DNA from: an uncultured Lactobacillus sp.
GTDB taxonomy: Bacteria > Bacillota > Bacilli > Lactobacillales > Lactobacillaceae
Reading direction: 5' to 3'
Length of the DNA stretch: 29,173 nucleotides
Assembly: GCF_948948975.1 (NCBI RefSeq)
Contig: NZ_CARBVX010000023.1
Span: forward strand, 1-29,173
In this document: in pieces, positions 17,556-25,863 of the stretch
Layout of the letters: each line of letters opens with the position of its first letter
Position numbering within the stretch: position 1 is the stretch's first letter
Made by a program: the position numbers and the translations under genes
Notes under the pieces: generated by a model
Told to the model about the DNA's origin: nothing
The model's database searches: none
The model's input: only the letters and a program-made list of their open reading frames with translations

Positions 17556-20500
17556 TTAATTAAGTTTATCTAAAATATACGAGAAATCATCAAAGTCAAT
17601 ACCTTCACCAACTTCAACCTTTGCTTCATTAACCCCTTTATTCTCTAATTTTAGTGCTTCAGTAATAATTTCTTCGACAATCTGTTTCAAAACTTTTTGT
17701 GAATAAAATCTTTGTTGAGCTTCAATAGAAATAGTAACATCCCCATCCAGAATCATTACATCAATTTTCATTGGATGCATATTAATAAAGTTTATTTCAT
17801 TTTTTTCATACTTGAAGAAATCTTTTACATATTGAATGCTATTATCCTCTGTTAACTCTCCAAAAAAATTAAATAGAAAATGCGGCATAATAAAATTTAA
17901 CTTATCAAATAAAAGTCCATAGCCAATTCCATCGTTAGGGATTGACTTAATTTGTTGGTGTATCTTAAATATTCCTTCTTCGGGTGTGCTTTCCCCGGTT
18001 AAAATCAAAGGATAAAAGCTAGTAAACCAACCAACAGTATTTTCTATTCTTAATTTTCCAGAAAAATCATGTCTCCCATGACTCTCAACTAATAATGGAA
18101 CTTTTTCGATATTTTTAATTTTTTGTAAAGACTTTTTTAAAAGGAATAAGATAAGATCTAGAATAGTGTATTGACTACCATTGATTATTTTCTTCAATGA
18201 AGAGATTGAAGAAATTTTCTGTGTTATATTCACAACATTTTTACTTATTTTATTAGAAGTAACTTGATTCAGATTTTTATTTAATTCAGAAAAGTCATTG
18301 TTTAAATTTTTCCAATATTCAAACTCTGAAGAATTTACAAAATTCTTTTTATATGACTCTAAAAAGTAGCTCCAGGATCTAAAAGAAGTACTACTATTTT
18401 TGTTTTCTTCATAACTAGAATTACCCAAAATATTTCTTCCTAATTGATCAAAATCATCAAAAATATTTTCCCAAGATATTTCATCAATAATTAAATGATG
18501 TGCAACAAATAGGAGTAAATATTTATTATCCATTTCAAATACAATTACTTTAAACAATGGTTCACCATTATGAAATTCTAAGTTTCCTTCAATTAGCAGT
18601 TTATCTAACTCCTTCTTCCAATCTAATTTTTGATTCAATTTACGATCTATAACTTCTAAATTTGAGAAAGAACGATTTTCAATAATCAAAGTACCATTAT
18701 TTAAAAAAGTGGCTGATAGTTCAGGATGAATTCTTACTAAATTAACTAGCACTCTTTCAATCTGATCAACATTTAAGGTCTCTTCAGTTTTTGACCGAAT
18801 CTGATTAAAATGTCCAGGACACTTCATCTGATATTTTTTAAACAATTTCATAATAGGAGTATCGATAACACTTCCATATGGAGTAACACTGTCTTCAAAT
18901 TCCAAAGTATCTTCTACAATATTCTGACAAAGATCGATAATTTTACCACTTGTTAATATCTGTTTTGTTGTACAGTTAAATCCATTTTTTCGTAAAAATG
19001 ATACTGCTCGTATTGCCTTCATAGAGTCACCACCCAAGGAAATATAGCTTTTTTTCAAATCAATATCTTTTTTCCCTAAAGACAGTGCCAACGACTTATA
19101 AATAATCTTTTGCTTTTCATCTAGTTTATCGGCATAATTCTGCAAGTATCTTAATTTACTATTTGACAATTCCAGCAATTTTTTCTTATCAAGTTTTCCG
19201 TTTAACGTTAGAGGAAACTTATCTATTTGATAATATTCATGAGGTATCATATACTCAGGAAGTTTTGTTTGCAAATAAGTTCTTATAGATTCTTCTTCTA
19301 TCTTTTCCCTTGAAATAAAATATACTTTTAAGGTATTCACTAACCCTTTAGCATAAATAATTCTAACATCATCAATACTTCTGAATTTCTTTAAATGAAA
19401 GAGTATTTCATTTAAATCGACTCTATAACCATTAATTTTTATTTGATTATCTTTTCTTCCAACATAATATATCAATCCGTTTTTAATATATCCAAAATCT
19501 CCCGTCCTATAAGCTCTCCCTGTTCCAAATGGATTAATTAAAAACGCTTCAGAAGTTTTTTCGACATTATTCAAATATTCCTTAGCTAAACCTACTCCTA
19601 AAATAAATATTTCTCCCTTATCACCTTCATCACATATCCTCAAAGTTCTGGGATCAGCTATTACTACTTGCATATTTTTAATCGGTACACCAATTGGTAT
19701 TTGAGATTCTTCACCAGATACTTTATAGTGAGTAACATCTATACTAGCTTCAGTTGGTCCATATAAATTTACTAAGGTTCCCTTGCTTAATTTATAAAAC
19801 TTAGAGGCATATTCTGGAAATAATGATTCACCACTTGAAAAAACCCATTTCAATTTAGATGAATCTTCAATATTATTATTTTCCAAATAATTCAAATATT
19901 CTGATAACATAGTTGGTACAAAATGGGTAACTGTAATTTTTTCTTCAACAATTTTTTGATAAATTTTTTCAGGGTTTCCTTGTTCTCCATCTTCTAATAA
20001 TACACATGCTGCACCTGTAAAGAACCACCAAAAAAGTTCCCATACAGATACATCAAAAATATAATTTGTCTTTTGAAGCACCCTATCATTGTTACTAATT
20101 GGATATTCTTCTTGCATCCATGAAATTCTATTTATACAGCCTGAATTCGTATTCACAACACCCTTAGGTACCCCAGTAGTTCCTGAAGTATATATACAAT
20201 AAAGAGAATCCTCACCATTTATAGAAGGAATGCTAATCTTTGAATTTAATTCTCTTTTGAAGAAACTATCATTGGCAACTAACGAAAAAATTGTATTGTT
20301 TAGATTAAGATCTTCATCCACAATTGCTAATTTAGAATTTGTATCCTTTAATATGTAATCTTTTCTTTCTTCTGGAAATTCTCGTGAAATTGGAACATAT
20401 ACAGCACCAACCTTAAGAATTCCTAAAATTGCAAATAGCATATTTTCTGATCTCCGCATAATAACAGAAACAAAATCACCTTTTACAACATTATTTCGTA

Positions 20501-20642
20501 AAAGTTCATTAGCTACTTTATCAGAATTTTTGTCAATCTCATCATAACTATACTTGGAAAAATCCGTAATTAGTCCTATATTGTTTGGAGACTTTTTAAC
20601 TTGCTTTTTAAAAATTTCAATAATACTATTTGCTATCTTCAT
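17556..20642 (-). CDS. Nonribosomal peptide synthetase A-T-E, serine-activating
   Basis: A 1028-residue single-module NRPS laid out like gramicidin/tyrocidine starter enzymes. A domain (about 1-490): YTSGTTGVPKG at 151-161, YGPTE at 294-298, RTGD at 379-382, A10 lysine Lys483. T domain (about 510-580): Ser540 in LGGDS, the form usual before E domains. E domain (about 595-990): HHLIIDEISW at 715-724, ESHGR at 853-857, TVGWFTSFYP, PNDGIGYG and FLFNFFGE. The specificity code reads about DVWHFSLIDK, one residue from the standard serine code DVWHLSLIDK, so the product is D-seryl-S-T. About 30 residues after the E domain, ending FDDFSYILDKLN, look like a COM-type donor docking helix. The start ATG overlaps the thioesterase stop as ATGA and has RBS GAGGAG. 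Confidence 0.95.
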   Translation of the reverse strand: MKIANSIIEIFKKQVKKSPNNIGLITDFSKYSYDEIDKNSDKVANELLRNNVVKGDFVSVIMRRSENMLFAILGILKVGAVYVPISREFPEERKDYILKDTNSKLAIVDEDLNLNNTIFSLVANDSFFKRELNSKISIPSINGEDSLYCIYTSGTTGVPKGVVNTNSGCINRISWMQEEYPISNNDRVLQKTNYIFDVSVWELFWWFFTGAACVLLEDGEQGNPEKIYQKIVEEKITVTHFVPTMLSEYLNYLENNNIEDSSKLKWVFSSGESLFPEYASKFYKLSKGTLVNLYGPTEASIDVTHYKVSGEESQIPIGVPIKNMQVVIADPRTLRICDEGDKGEIFILGVGLAKEYLNNVEKTSEAFLINPFGTGRAYRTGDFGYIKNGLIYYVGRKDNQIKINGYRVDLNEILFHLKKFRSIDDVRIIYAKGLVNTLKVYFISREKIEEESIRTYLQTKLPEYMIPHEYYQIDKFPLTLNGKLDKKKLLELSNSKLRYLQNYADKLDEKQKIIYKSLALSLGKKDIDLKKSYISLGGDSMKAIRAVSFLRKNGFNCTTKQILTSGKIIDLCQNIVEDTLEFEDSVTPYGSVIDTPIMKLFKKYQMKCPGHFNQIRSKTEETLNVDQIERVLVNLVRIHPELSATFLNNGTLIIENRSFSNLEVIDRKLNQKLDWKKELDKLLIEGNLEFHNGEPLFKVIVFEMDNKYLLLFVAHHLIIDEISWENIFDDFDQLGRNILGNSSYEENKNSSTSFRSWSYFLESYKKNFVNSSEFEYWKNLNNDFSELNKNLNQVTSNKISKNVVNITQKISSISSLKKIINGSQYTILDLILFLLKKSLQKIKNIEKVPLLVESHGRHDFSGKLRIENTVGWFTSFYPLILTGESTPEEGIFKIHQQIKSIPNDGIGYGLLFDKLNFIMPHFLFNFFGELTEDNSIQYVKDFFKYEKNEINFINMHPMKIDVMILDGDVTISIEAQQRFYSQKVLKQIVEEIITEALKLENKGVNEAKVEVGEGIDFDDFSYILDKLN

Positions 20643-21343
20643 TTTAAATTCTCCTCTATAAAGTCTGTTATGCTCTCAACAATTGATTTAACATTGTCAA
20701 AAATAAAAAAATGATCCCCCTGAAAATTCTGAACTTTAAACTTTGAATTTGTTACCTTTCTCCAAAGAGTTACTTTTTCTTCAGAAAAGTTCTTATCTTC
20801 ACTACCACTAAAAGCAAGAATAGGAATATCGATTAATTCACAACTTGCTTGAATACTATCAAATATTTGATAATCGTTTTTAATAATCTCTCCGAAGAAT
20901 TCCACAGCTTCTGGATTATTTAAAATTTCTAGCGGTATACCACCTAGTTTCATTATGTTCTCAATAAAGTTTTCATTTGAATAATATTTTGAGGCTCCCA
21001 TATTTTCTTTCATATCAGGTGGATACATTCCAGAAACTATCATTCCTTGTATTCTATTTTTTAATTTATTAAAATCTTTAACAACTTCGTATGTAATTAA
21101 TGCACCTAAACTATGTCCAAAAATAAACAAAGTATCATTATCACTAGTATTTGCTCGAATATAATTTATACAATCTTCTCTCACTTTATCAATATCATCC
21201 ATTAATTCCTCAGTAATTCGTTTACCATGCCCAGGATAATCATAAAGAATACAATCAATATTATTTTTCTTCAGTTGTTTAAAAATATCAGCATATCCCC
21301 AAGAATTCCCGCCTGCATAAGGTATCATAATTAATTTAATCAC
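20639..21343 (-). CDS. Type II thioesterase (GrsT/SrfAD family)
   Basis: A 234-residue free-standing alpha/beta hydrolase. IPYAGGNSWGY near the N-terminus (oxyanion region), the nucleophile Ser in FGHSLGA, Asp in SGSEDKNF and His in QGDHFFIF complete the triad. Enzymes of this family hydrolyse misloaded or stalled acyl groups from T domains. In this cluster none of the NRPSs has a built-in TE, so it is also the only visible candidate for releasing the finished peptide; that is inference. The start is GTG (21343) with RBS GAGGG 7 nt upstream. An overlapping ATG two bases upstream runs straight into a stop, so GTG is preferred. Translation is probably coupled to the NRPS that follows through the ATGA overlap. 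Confidence 0.92.
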   Translation of the reverse strand: MIKLIMIPYAGGNSWGYADIFKQLKKNNIDCILYDYPGHGKRITEELMDDIDKVREDCINYIRANTSDNDTLFIFGHSLGALITYEVVKDFNKLKNRIQGMIVSGMYPPDMKENMGASKYYSNENFIENIMKLGGIPLEILNNPEAVEFFGEIIKNDYQIFDSIQASCELIDIPILAFSGSEDKNFSEEKVTLWRKVTNSKFKVQNFQGDHFFIFDNVKSIVESITDFIEENLK

Positions 21344-21370
21344 ATAAAATCCCTCATTATTCTTAACAAA

Positions 21371-22027
21371 CTAAAACCATTCTCCAAAATCTTTATCTTC
21401 ATAAATAAGCAACTGCCAGTCAGAGTTCTCACTTAAAATATTAGCCGATATCCAATATTCCTGAATATTGATACTTATAGAATTTAAATTCAACTTAGCA
21501 GTATCAACTTTACATAAATCATCAATTAAGCCAATTCCTTTCATCTTTAAGTATGACTCCTTTAATGTCCAAATTCTTGTCGCCTCACTTTCATCATTTC
21601 TACTTTCTAAGTATATTTTTTTCCTTTCTTCCATACTTAAAAACATTTCTTCTATAGATAAATCCATATTTTCAATAGTCTCTACATCAATTCCAATCTC
21701 TGAATCTGATACAGCAACAACTACACACCCATCTGTATGGGAAATATTAAAGTATAACTTTCTCAGTCCTTGTTTTATTTTAAAATATGGTTTCCCGTAT
21801 TTGGCATAACCAATCCTCGGTATCTTTTTGATACGCAATTTATTTTTTATAATGTGTTCTAGTAGTCTATATCCTATAATTGAATTAATACAATCTTTAT
21901 CAGCATATTTCAAAGCTTCTTTTTGCCTATCATGTGGAAGTGTCTGCAACTCTTTCTCTACATTTTTAACATTATAATCAATATTTTTAACTATACCTAA
22001 CACAAATACTTCACCATTTGAAGACAT
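21371..22027 (-). CDS. Sfp-type 4'-phosphopantetheinyl transferase
   Basis: A 218-residue enzyme that transfers phosphopantetheine from CoA to the conserved Ser of T domains, switching the NRPSs from apo to holo form. Signature motifs are FNISHTDG, GIDVETI (metal-binding Asp/Glu) and WTLKESYLKMKGIGL, matching the Sfp pattern (G/I)D and WxxKExxxKxxGxGL. The length fits the Sfp/Gsp group. It is the first gene of the operon, with RBS AGGAGA 5 nt before ATG, and the thioesterase starts 27 nt after its stop. A dedicated PPTase makes the cluster self-sufficient, which fits a cluster that moves between hosts. There is no MbtH-like gene nearby. Confidence 0.95.
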   Translation of the reverse strand: MSSNGEVFVLGIVKNIDYNVKNVEKELQTLPHDRQKEALKYADKDCINSIIGYRLLEHIIKNKLRIKKIPRIGYAKYGKPYFKIKQGLRKLYFNISHTDGCVVVAVSDSEIGIDVETIENMDLSIEEMFLSMEERKKIYLESRNDESEATRIWTLKESYLKMKGIGLIDDLCKVDTAKLNLNSISINIQEYWISANILSENSDWQLLIYEDKDFGEWF

Positions 22028-22104
22028 TACAATCTCCTATCATTTCCAAATTTTGATGTTCCCACTTTATTCCTTCTACATTTTTTCTTTATTTTTGCAG
22101 ACAT
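22027..22104 (-). CDS. Possible 25-aa basic leader ORF overlapping the PPTase start
   Basis: ATG at 22104 opens 25 codons (MSAKIKKKCRRNKV...), very rich in Lys and Arg, and its stop overlaps the PPTase start as TAATG. This arrangement would allow translational coupling. Against it, the purine run AAGG touches the ATG directly, so the RBS spacing is poor. It may be chance in AT-rich DNA. Confidence 0.2.
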   Translation of the reverse strand: MSAKIKKKCRRNKVGTSKFGNDRRL

Positions 22105-22522
22105 CCTTATTAACAAAAACTACATATCTTCCGAATGAAAACTTCCTCAACCTCCTTTTTTATCCTCATATTATTTTTGAAAAAGTATCGGTTTAACCAT
22201 GTTGTTCTTTTATTCTTTTCTCGTCAATATCTTTACTATCGACAATAATCACTCTGTGCTAAGCTCCATATCTATAAATGTATATTAAAGTTACCATCTA
22301 TTGCTAAAGCAAATATATATTCAATATTTTAATTCCTTCAATCAAGAGCATTGCTAGTAATAGTGAAAATGTTCCAGATATCCTCCTCCCCTTCATTGCT
22401 TAAGTATGAAGTATGAATCTTTAACCAACTCAAATCTTGCCCATACAAGTTATTATGTACCTTAAGCTTCGACATATTTTTAAATAGCAACCATAGAATC
22501 ACCCTATTACAGGTTTAATTTT
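22028..22522 (-). promoter_or_regulatory. Long 5' leader of the NRPS operon, about 495 nt
   Basis: The best promoter for the operon is about 500 nt upstream of the first gene, so the mRNA should carry an unusually long leader. I see no terminator-like hairpin in it and no riboswitch I recognise. It contains several short ORFs, an inverted repeat TTGCT-TT-AGCAA near 22310, and the heptamer AGCAATG or close variants three times. It may hold regulatory RNA, small peptides, or the remains of a decayed gene. Confidence 0.45.
22338..22502 (-). CDS. Possible small ORF in the operon leader, 45-54 aa, unrecognised
   Basis: From GTG at 22502 (54 aa) or ATG at 22475 (45 aa) there is an open frame to TGA at 22338. 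The residues have a mixed, protein-like composition (VHNNLYGQDLSWLKIHTSYL, then GEEDIWNIFTITSNALD). Neither start has a good RBS. It lies right after the predicted transcription start. It could be a small protein, a fragment of a decayed gene, or chance; I do not recognise a family. Confidence 0.25.
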   Translation of the reverse strand: MILWLLFKNMSKLKVHNNLYGQDLSWLKIHTSYLSNEGEEDIWNIFTITSNALD

Positions 22523-22528
22523 ACACAA

Positions 22529-22557
22529 ATTATATATCTAACCAAAATTTAAGTCAA
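22529..22557 (-). promoter_or_regulatory. Sigma-A promoter of the NRPS operon
   Basis: TTGACT (22552-22557) and TATAAT (22529-22534) on the minus strand are separated by exactly 17 nt, giving 11 of 12 consensus matches. The predicted start is near 22522. It is the only strong promoter between the upstream terminator (22668-22711) and the PPTase. No regulator gene for the cluster is present in the window. Confidence 0.8.
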
Positions 22558-22667
22558 CACTTTTTTTATAAGTTAAAAATTAAAAATAGCATTCCCAAAT
22601 CCTTTAAAAACCCAAACACACAACGGTTACCTATACATAAAAAATTAAAGTTAAATAAAATTTAGAT

Positions 22668-22711
22668 AAAAAATGGATCTAAAACTACTTTTCATAGTCT
22701 TAAATCCATTT
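22668..22711 (-). terminator. Rho-independent terminator after the EEP-family gene
   Basis: An 18-bp stem (AAATGGAT... with ATCCATTT) including a few G-U pairs, with a 5-nt loop, is followed by a T-run on the minus strand. It isolates the NRPS operon promoter from the upstream gene. Confidence 0.85.
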
Positions 22712-22752
22712 CAATAAAAGATTTCTACAGGTAACGCCTTTATTTGTTTTCT

Positions 22753-23562
22753 CTATTTGATCACACATTCCACGCCAAAATGATCACTGATCAAGAGTTG
22801 CTCTTTACCATCAAAAAGTACATGACTTTGCGTAACTTCAAGTTGTTGACTAACAAAGATATAGTCGATCCGCAAAGCTTTGTCATTATTTTCCCATCCA
22901 TCGATATCTTGCAAGATCGTTGCTCCACCAGTCACCTCTTTAGCAGCTAAATGGCTGTCTTTTAGTTTTAAAGGACTAGCTAAGATCAATTCATGACCTG
23001 AAGTATTTTCTGGGTTATTAAAGTCTCCCATGATGACCAATGGTGCTTCTTCGGTAGCCAAAGCAGCTTCTAAACGATGCCATTCTGATTTAAAATCATT
23101 CTTCCACCATGAGAAATGCCCGCTGACAACACACATTTCCTGACCTGCGACCTGCGTCTTAGCGATCAACGCCCGACGCGTATGGTAGTCGTATTCATCA
23201 TCAACATTTGACGTCAAAACGCTTCTTTCTGAGGTGAATGGCTGTTTAGATAACAAAGCCACCCCTTCATGATACTCATCATAGCCAATATGCCCGTAAG
23301 CCCATGTGAAATAATAATTTGCTCCATGTTCTTTTAAATATTCGACTAATTTTAAAGCATAATTGTCTTCGTGCAAATGATGTTGATTTTCTAGCGTATA
23401 CGGCGCTTGTAAAACATCAGGTGAATCGATCCGTTGATTTACCTCTTGTAATGCGATCACATCGTAATCTGCAGCCAAGATCTGTTTACCTAAGATCTCC
23501 AAAGCAAGATCTGGATCTTCGCCTAACCAACTATGTGTGTTCAACGTTAAAAATTTTGCCAC
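22753..23562 (-). CDS. Endonuclease/exonuclease/phosphatase (EEP) family protein
   Basis: A DNase I-fold metal-dependent phosphoesterase of about 269 residues. Family motifs are NTHSW near the N-terminus, ALQEVNQ (metal-binding Glu), SGHFSWW, MGDFNNP, LRIDYIF and SDHFGVE at the C-terminus (catalytic His). No signal peptide is visible, so it probably acts in the cytoplasm. The substrate is not predictable; relatives include nucleases, sphingomyelinases and inositol-phosphate phosphatases. The start is placed at GTG 23562, because GGAGG lies 8 nt upstream of it. The longer frame from ATG 23577 would contain that RBS inside the gene and has none of its own. It follows the PTS gene after a terminator stem and may be partly co-transcribed with it. 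Confidence 0.85.
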   Translation of the reverse strand: MAKFLTLNTHSWLGEDPDLALEILGKQILAADYDVIALQEVNQRIDSPDVLQAPYTLENQHHLHEDNYALKLVEYLKEHGANYYFTWAYGHIGYDEYHEGVALLSKQPFTSERSVLTSNVDDEYDYHTRRALIAKTQVAGQEMCVVSGHFSWWKNDFKSEWHRLEAALATEEAPLVIMGDFNNPENTSGHELILASPLKLKDSHLAAKEVTGGATILQDIDGWENNDKALRIDYIFVSQQLEVTQSHVLFDGKEQLLISDHFGVECVIK

Positions 23563-23582
23563 GTAAAATTCCTCCATAAAAT

Positions 23583-23619
23583 AACTAAGCGACGCCTGAT
23601 ATCTGGGCGTCGCTTAGTT
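23583..23619 (-). terminator. Hairpin terminator between the PTS gene and the EEP gene
   Basis: A perfect 14-bp GC-rich stem (AACTAAGCGACGCC) with a 9-nt loop begins 7 nt after the PTS stop codon. The T-run on the minus strand is short (ATTTT) and runs into the next RBS, so termination may be partial. This would let some transcripts continue into the EEP gene. Confidence 0.75.
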
Positions 23620-23626
23620 TTATCAT

Positions 23627-25822
23627 TTAGACTTCAACTGTTCCGACAACTGTCTTAGCAGCCTGATGGCCTAACTTATCGATTTTGACTTCCTTGATAT
23701 CCTGTACATTAGTAAATGCTACAACAATTGTATCATCTTTACCAGCAGCTTTGATCTTATCAAGATCAGCTAAGGCAAGTAAGTCACCGGCTTTAACTTT
23801 AGCCCCGTCATTAACTTTGACTTCAAATGGTTCTCCATTCAAGCCTACTGTATCAAGTCCCATGTGAACTAAGACTTCTAGACCTGCATCAGTTACTAGT
23901 CCGATCGCATGCTTAGTTGGGAAGACACTTGTTACTGTCCCAGAAACTGGAGCGTAAACATTTTGGTTATCTGGTTTGACCCCGAAACCATCACCCATCA
24001 TCTTTTGTGAGAAGACTGGGTCATTAACGTCTTCGATCTTGATCACATCACCATCAGAAACAGTATGGATCTCTTCAGTTACACCTTTGAATTGGATCTT
24101 CTTTTCTTCTGTGACTGTACCACTCATAACGTCGACTTTTGGAATTTCGACACCAGAATCAAGCAAGTCTTGGACATCAGATTTCAAAACATCAGCTTTT
24201 GGACCATAAACAGCTTGAACACCTTCACCTTTGACGATCAAGCCCATCGCACCAACTTGCTTCCATTCTTCTTCCGAACCAACTTTGGCACTATCTTTAA
24301 CAGTTACACGTAGACGCGTCATGCAGGCATCAACATCGGAAATATTTTCGCGACCGCCAAGCAAGTTGATGATCTTAACAACTTGTGAGTTAGGATCAGC
24401 TTGACCATCTGCTGTAGTTGCTGTATCAGAACCAGCGTCTCCATTATCGATACCATCATAGTTACCATTGCGCCCAGGAGTTGCTAAATTGAACTTCTTG
24501 ATCATGAAGTTTGCGATAAAGTACATCGCTACCGCAAAGAGTAAGGATACCCAAACAAAGTTGAAGATATCTTGCCCTAAACCAGCTTTAAATGCCATTG
24601 GTGAGCGGGTGAGCAATTCGATGTTACCAAAGGAGTGAACACGTAAGTTGATAAGGTCAGCTGAAGCAAATGCCAAACCTTGCATGATCGCATAGACGAT
24701 ATACAATGGTACCGCTACGAACATGAACATGTATTCCAATGGTTCTGTAACACCAGTCAAGAATACGGCAAGTGCAGCTGAGATAAACATTGAGCTGTAT
24801 TGTTTTCTCTTATCTGGATCAACATTGCGATACATCGCAAGGGTCAGACCCATCAAGATGCCAGTTGAACCGATCATTTGACCAACTTTGAAACGAGCTG
24901 GTGTCCAGTGTGTTAAGACATAGTTGTATTTAGCCATGTCGCCAGCACCTTTTAAGTTGACTAAGTCAGTTGTCCAAGCAAGCCACAATGGATCTTGCCC
25001 AAATACGTGGTGACCAGCTTGAGCACCAGTCAAGATCTCGTAAGTTCCACCTAAAGAGGTGTAGTTGATCGGGATCGTCAACATGTGGTGCAAACCAAAT
25101 GGAAGTAAGAGACGTTCCAAAGTACCATAGAGGAATGGTGCCAAGAAGCGTGCTGTTTCTTGGGAGTTAGCGATCCACATCCCAAAGCTGTTGATCCCGT
25201 ATTGGATAACTGGCCAAATAATAGCTAAAACTAACGCTACGACTGTCGAACGCCAAATAACTACGAAAGGTACGAAACGTTTACCGTTGAAAAATGATAA
25301 CGCATCTGGCAACTTACGGAAGTTGTAGTATTTGTTGTAAGCTGTTGCCCCAACAAAACCAGCAATGATACCAACAAACACACCCATGTTAAGAGCTGGT
25401 GCCCCTAAAACGTTAACAAAATAGTCACTAACTAAGATCTTGCTACCAAAGATGGTATGTACGTAAGCCTTAGAGTCTGCCATCATCTCAGCATTAACGC
25501 CAAAGACAGTACCGGTTACGATGTTGATCAAAATAAATGCTAAACCTGCAGCAAAAGCACCGCCAGCACGTTCCTTAGCCCAACTACCCCCGATCGCTAA
25601 TGCAAAGAGGATATTTAGGTTATTGATAACGCCCCAACCGAGCTGTTCAATAACACCACCAGTTGTAACTAAGGCGGTCATATTAGGATCGATCATTGCC
25701 AATGTCTTACCGATACTGATCATCAAACCAGCAGCTGGCATGACGGCGATAACGACCATCAAACATTTACCGAACTTTTGCCAAAATTCGAAACTGAAAA
25801 ACTTTTGAAATTGTGCTTTCAA
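23627..25822 (-). CDS. PTS sugar transporter EIICBA, glucose/maltose family
   Basis: A 731-residue phosphotransferase permease that imports and phosphorylates a sugar using PEP-derived phosphate. Domain order is EIIC (about 1-440, roughly ten membrane segments, with PFGLHHML at 241-248 and TGVTEPLEYMF at 356-366), a flexible acidic Gly/Asp/Thr linker (450-478), EIIB (about 478-555, phospho-Cys500 in DACMTRLRV), and EIIA of the glucose type (about 600-731, His638 in KHAIGL and phospho-His653 in LVHMGLD). Length and order fit the PtsG/MalT-like group; glucose and maltose cannot be told apart here. The start is TTG with RBS AAAGGAG. A strong promoter, tandem operator repeats and a cre-like site lie upstream, so catabolite control is likely. 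Base composition is clearly less AT-rich than the NRPS cluster. Confidence 0.93.
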   Translation of the reverse strand: MKAQFQKFFSFEFWQKFGKCLMVVIAVMPAAGLMISIGKTLAMIDPNMTALVTTGGVIEQLGWGVINNLNILFALAIGGSWAKERAGGAFAAGLAFILINIVTGTVFGVNAEMMADSKAYVHTIFGSKILVSDYFVNVLGAPALNMGVFVGIIAGFVGATAYNKYYNFRKLPDALSFFNGKRFVPFVVIWRSTVVALVLAIIWPVIQYGINSFGMWIANSQETARFLAPFLYGTLERLLLPFGLHHMLTIPINYTSLGGTYEILTGAQAGHHVFGQDPLWLAWTTDLVNLKGAGDMAKYNYVLTHWTPARFKVGQMIGSTGILMGLTLAMYRNVDPDKRKQYSSMFISAALAVFLTGVTEPLEYMFMFVAVPLYIVYAIMQGLAFASADLINLRVHSFGNIELLTRSPMAFKAGLGQDIFNFVWVSLLFAVAMYFIANFMIKKFNLATPGRNGNYDGIDNGDAGSDTATTADGQADPNSQVVKIINLLGGRENISDVDACMTRLRVTVKDSAKVGSEEEWKQVGAMGLIVKGEGVQAVYGPKADVLKSDVQDLLDSGVEIPKVDVMSGTVTEEKKIQFKGVTEEIHTVSDGDVIKIEDVNDPVFSQKMMGDGFGVKPDNQNVYAPVSGTVTSVFPTKHAIGLVTDAGLEVLVHMGLDTVGLNGEPFEVKVNDGAKVKAGDLLALADLDKIKAAGKDDTIVVAFTNVQDIKEVKIDKLGHQAAKTVVGTVEV

Positions 25823-25863
25823 CTACCTCACTCCTTTAAAAATTATCTCTAGATCGTTAAGTT

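Noticed and set aside
22180..22260. Protein-like string HRVIIVDSKDIDEKR in the operon leader as a gene of its own
   Set aside because: The frame is only about 20 codons with no RBS and is closed by stops on both sides; mentioned only as a possible gene remnant.
22480..22494. Four-codon ORF (MVAI) just after the predicted operon start, with an AGGG motif 7 nt upstream
   Set aside because: Too short to separate from chance, and no attenuator hairpin follows it.
22626..22735. Inverted repeat GTTACCT / AGGTAAC flanking the terminator at 22668-22711
   Set aside because: Only 7 bp and about 100 nt apart, with no clear functional reading.
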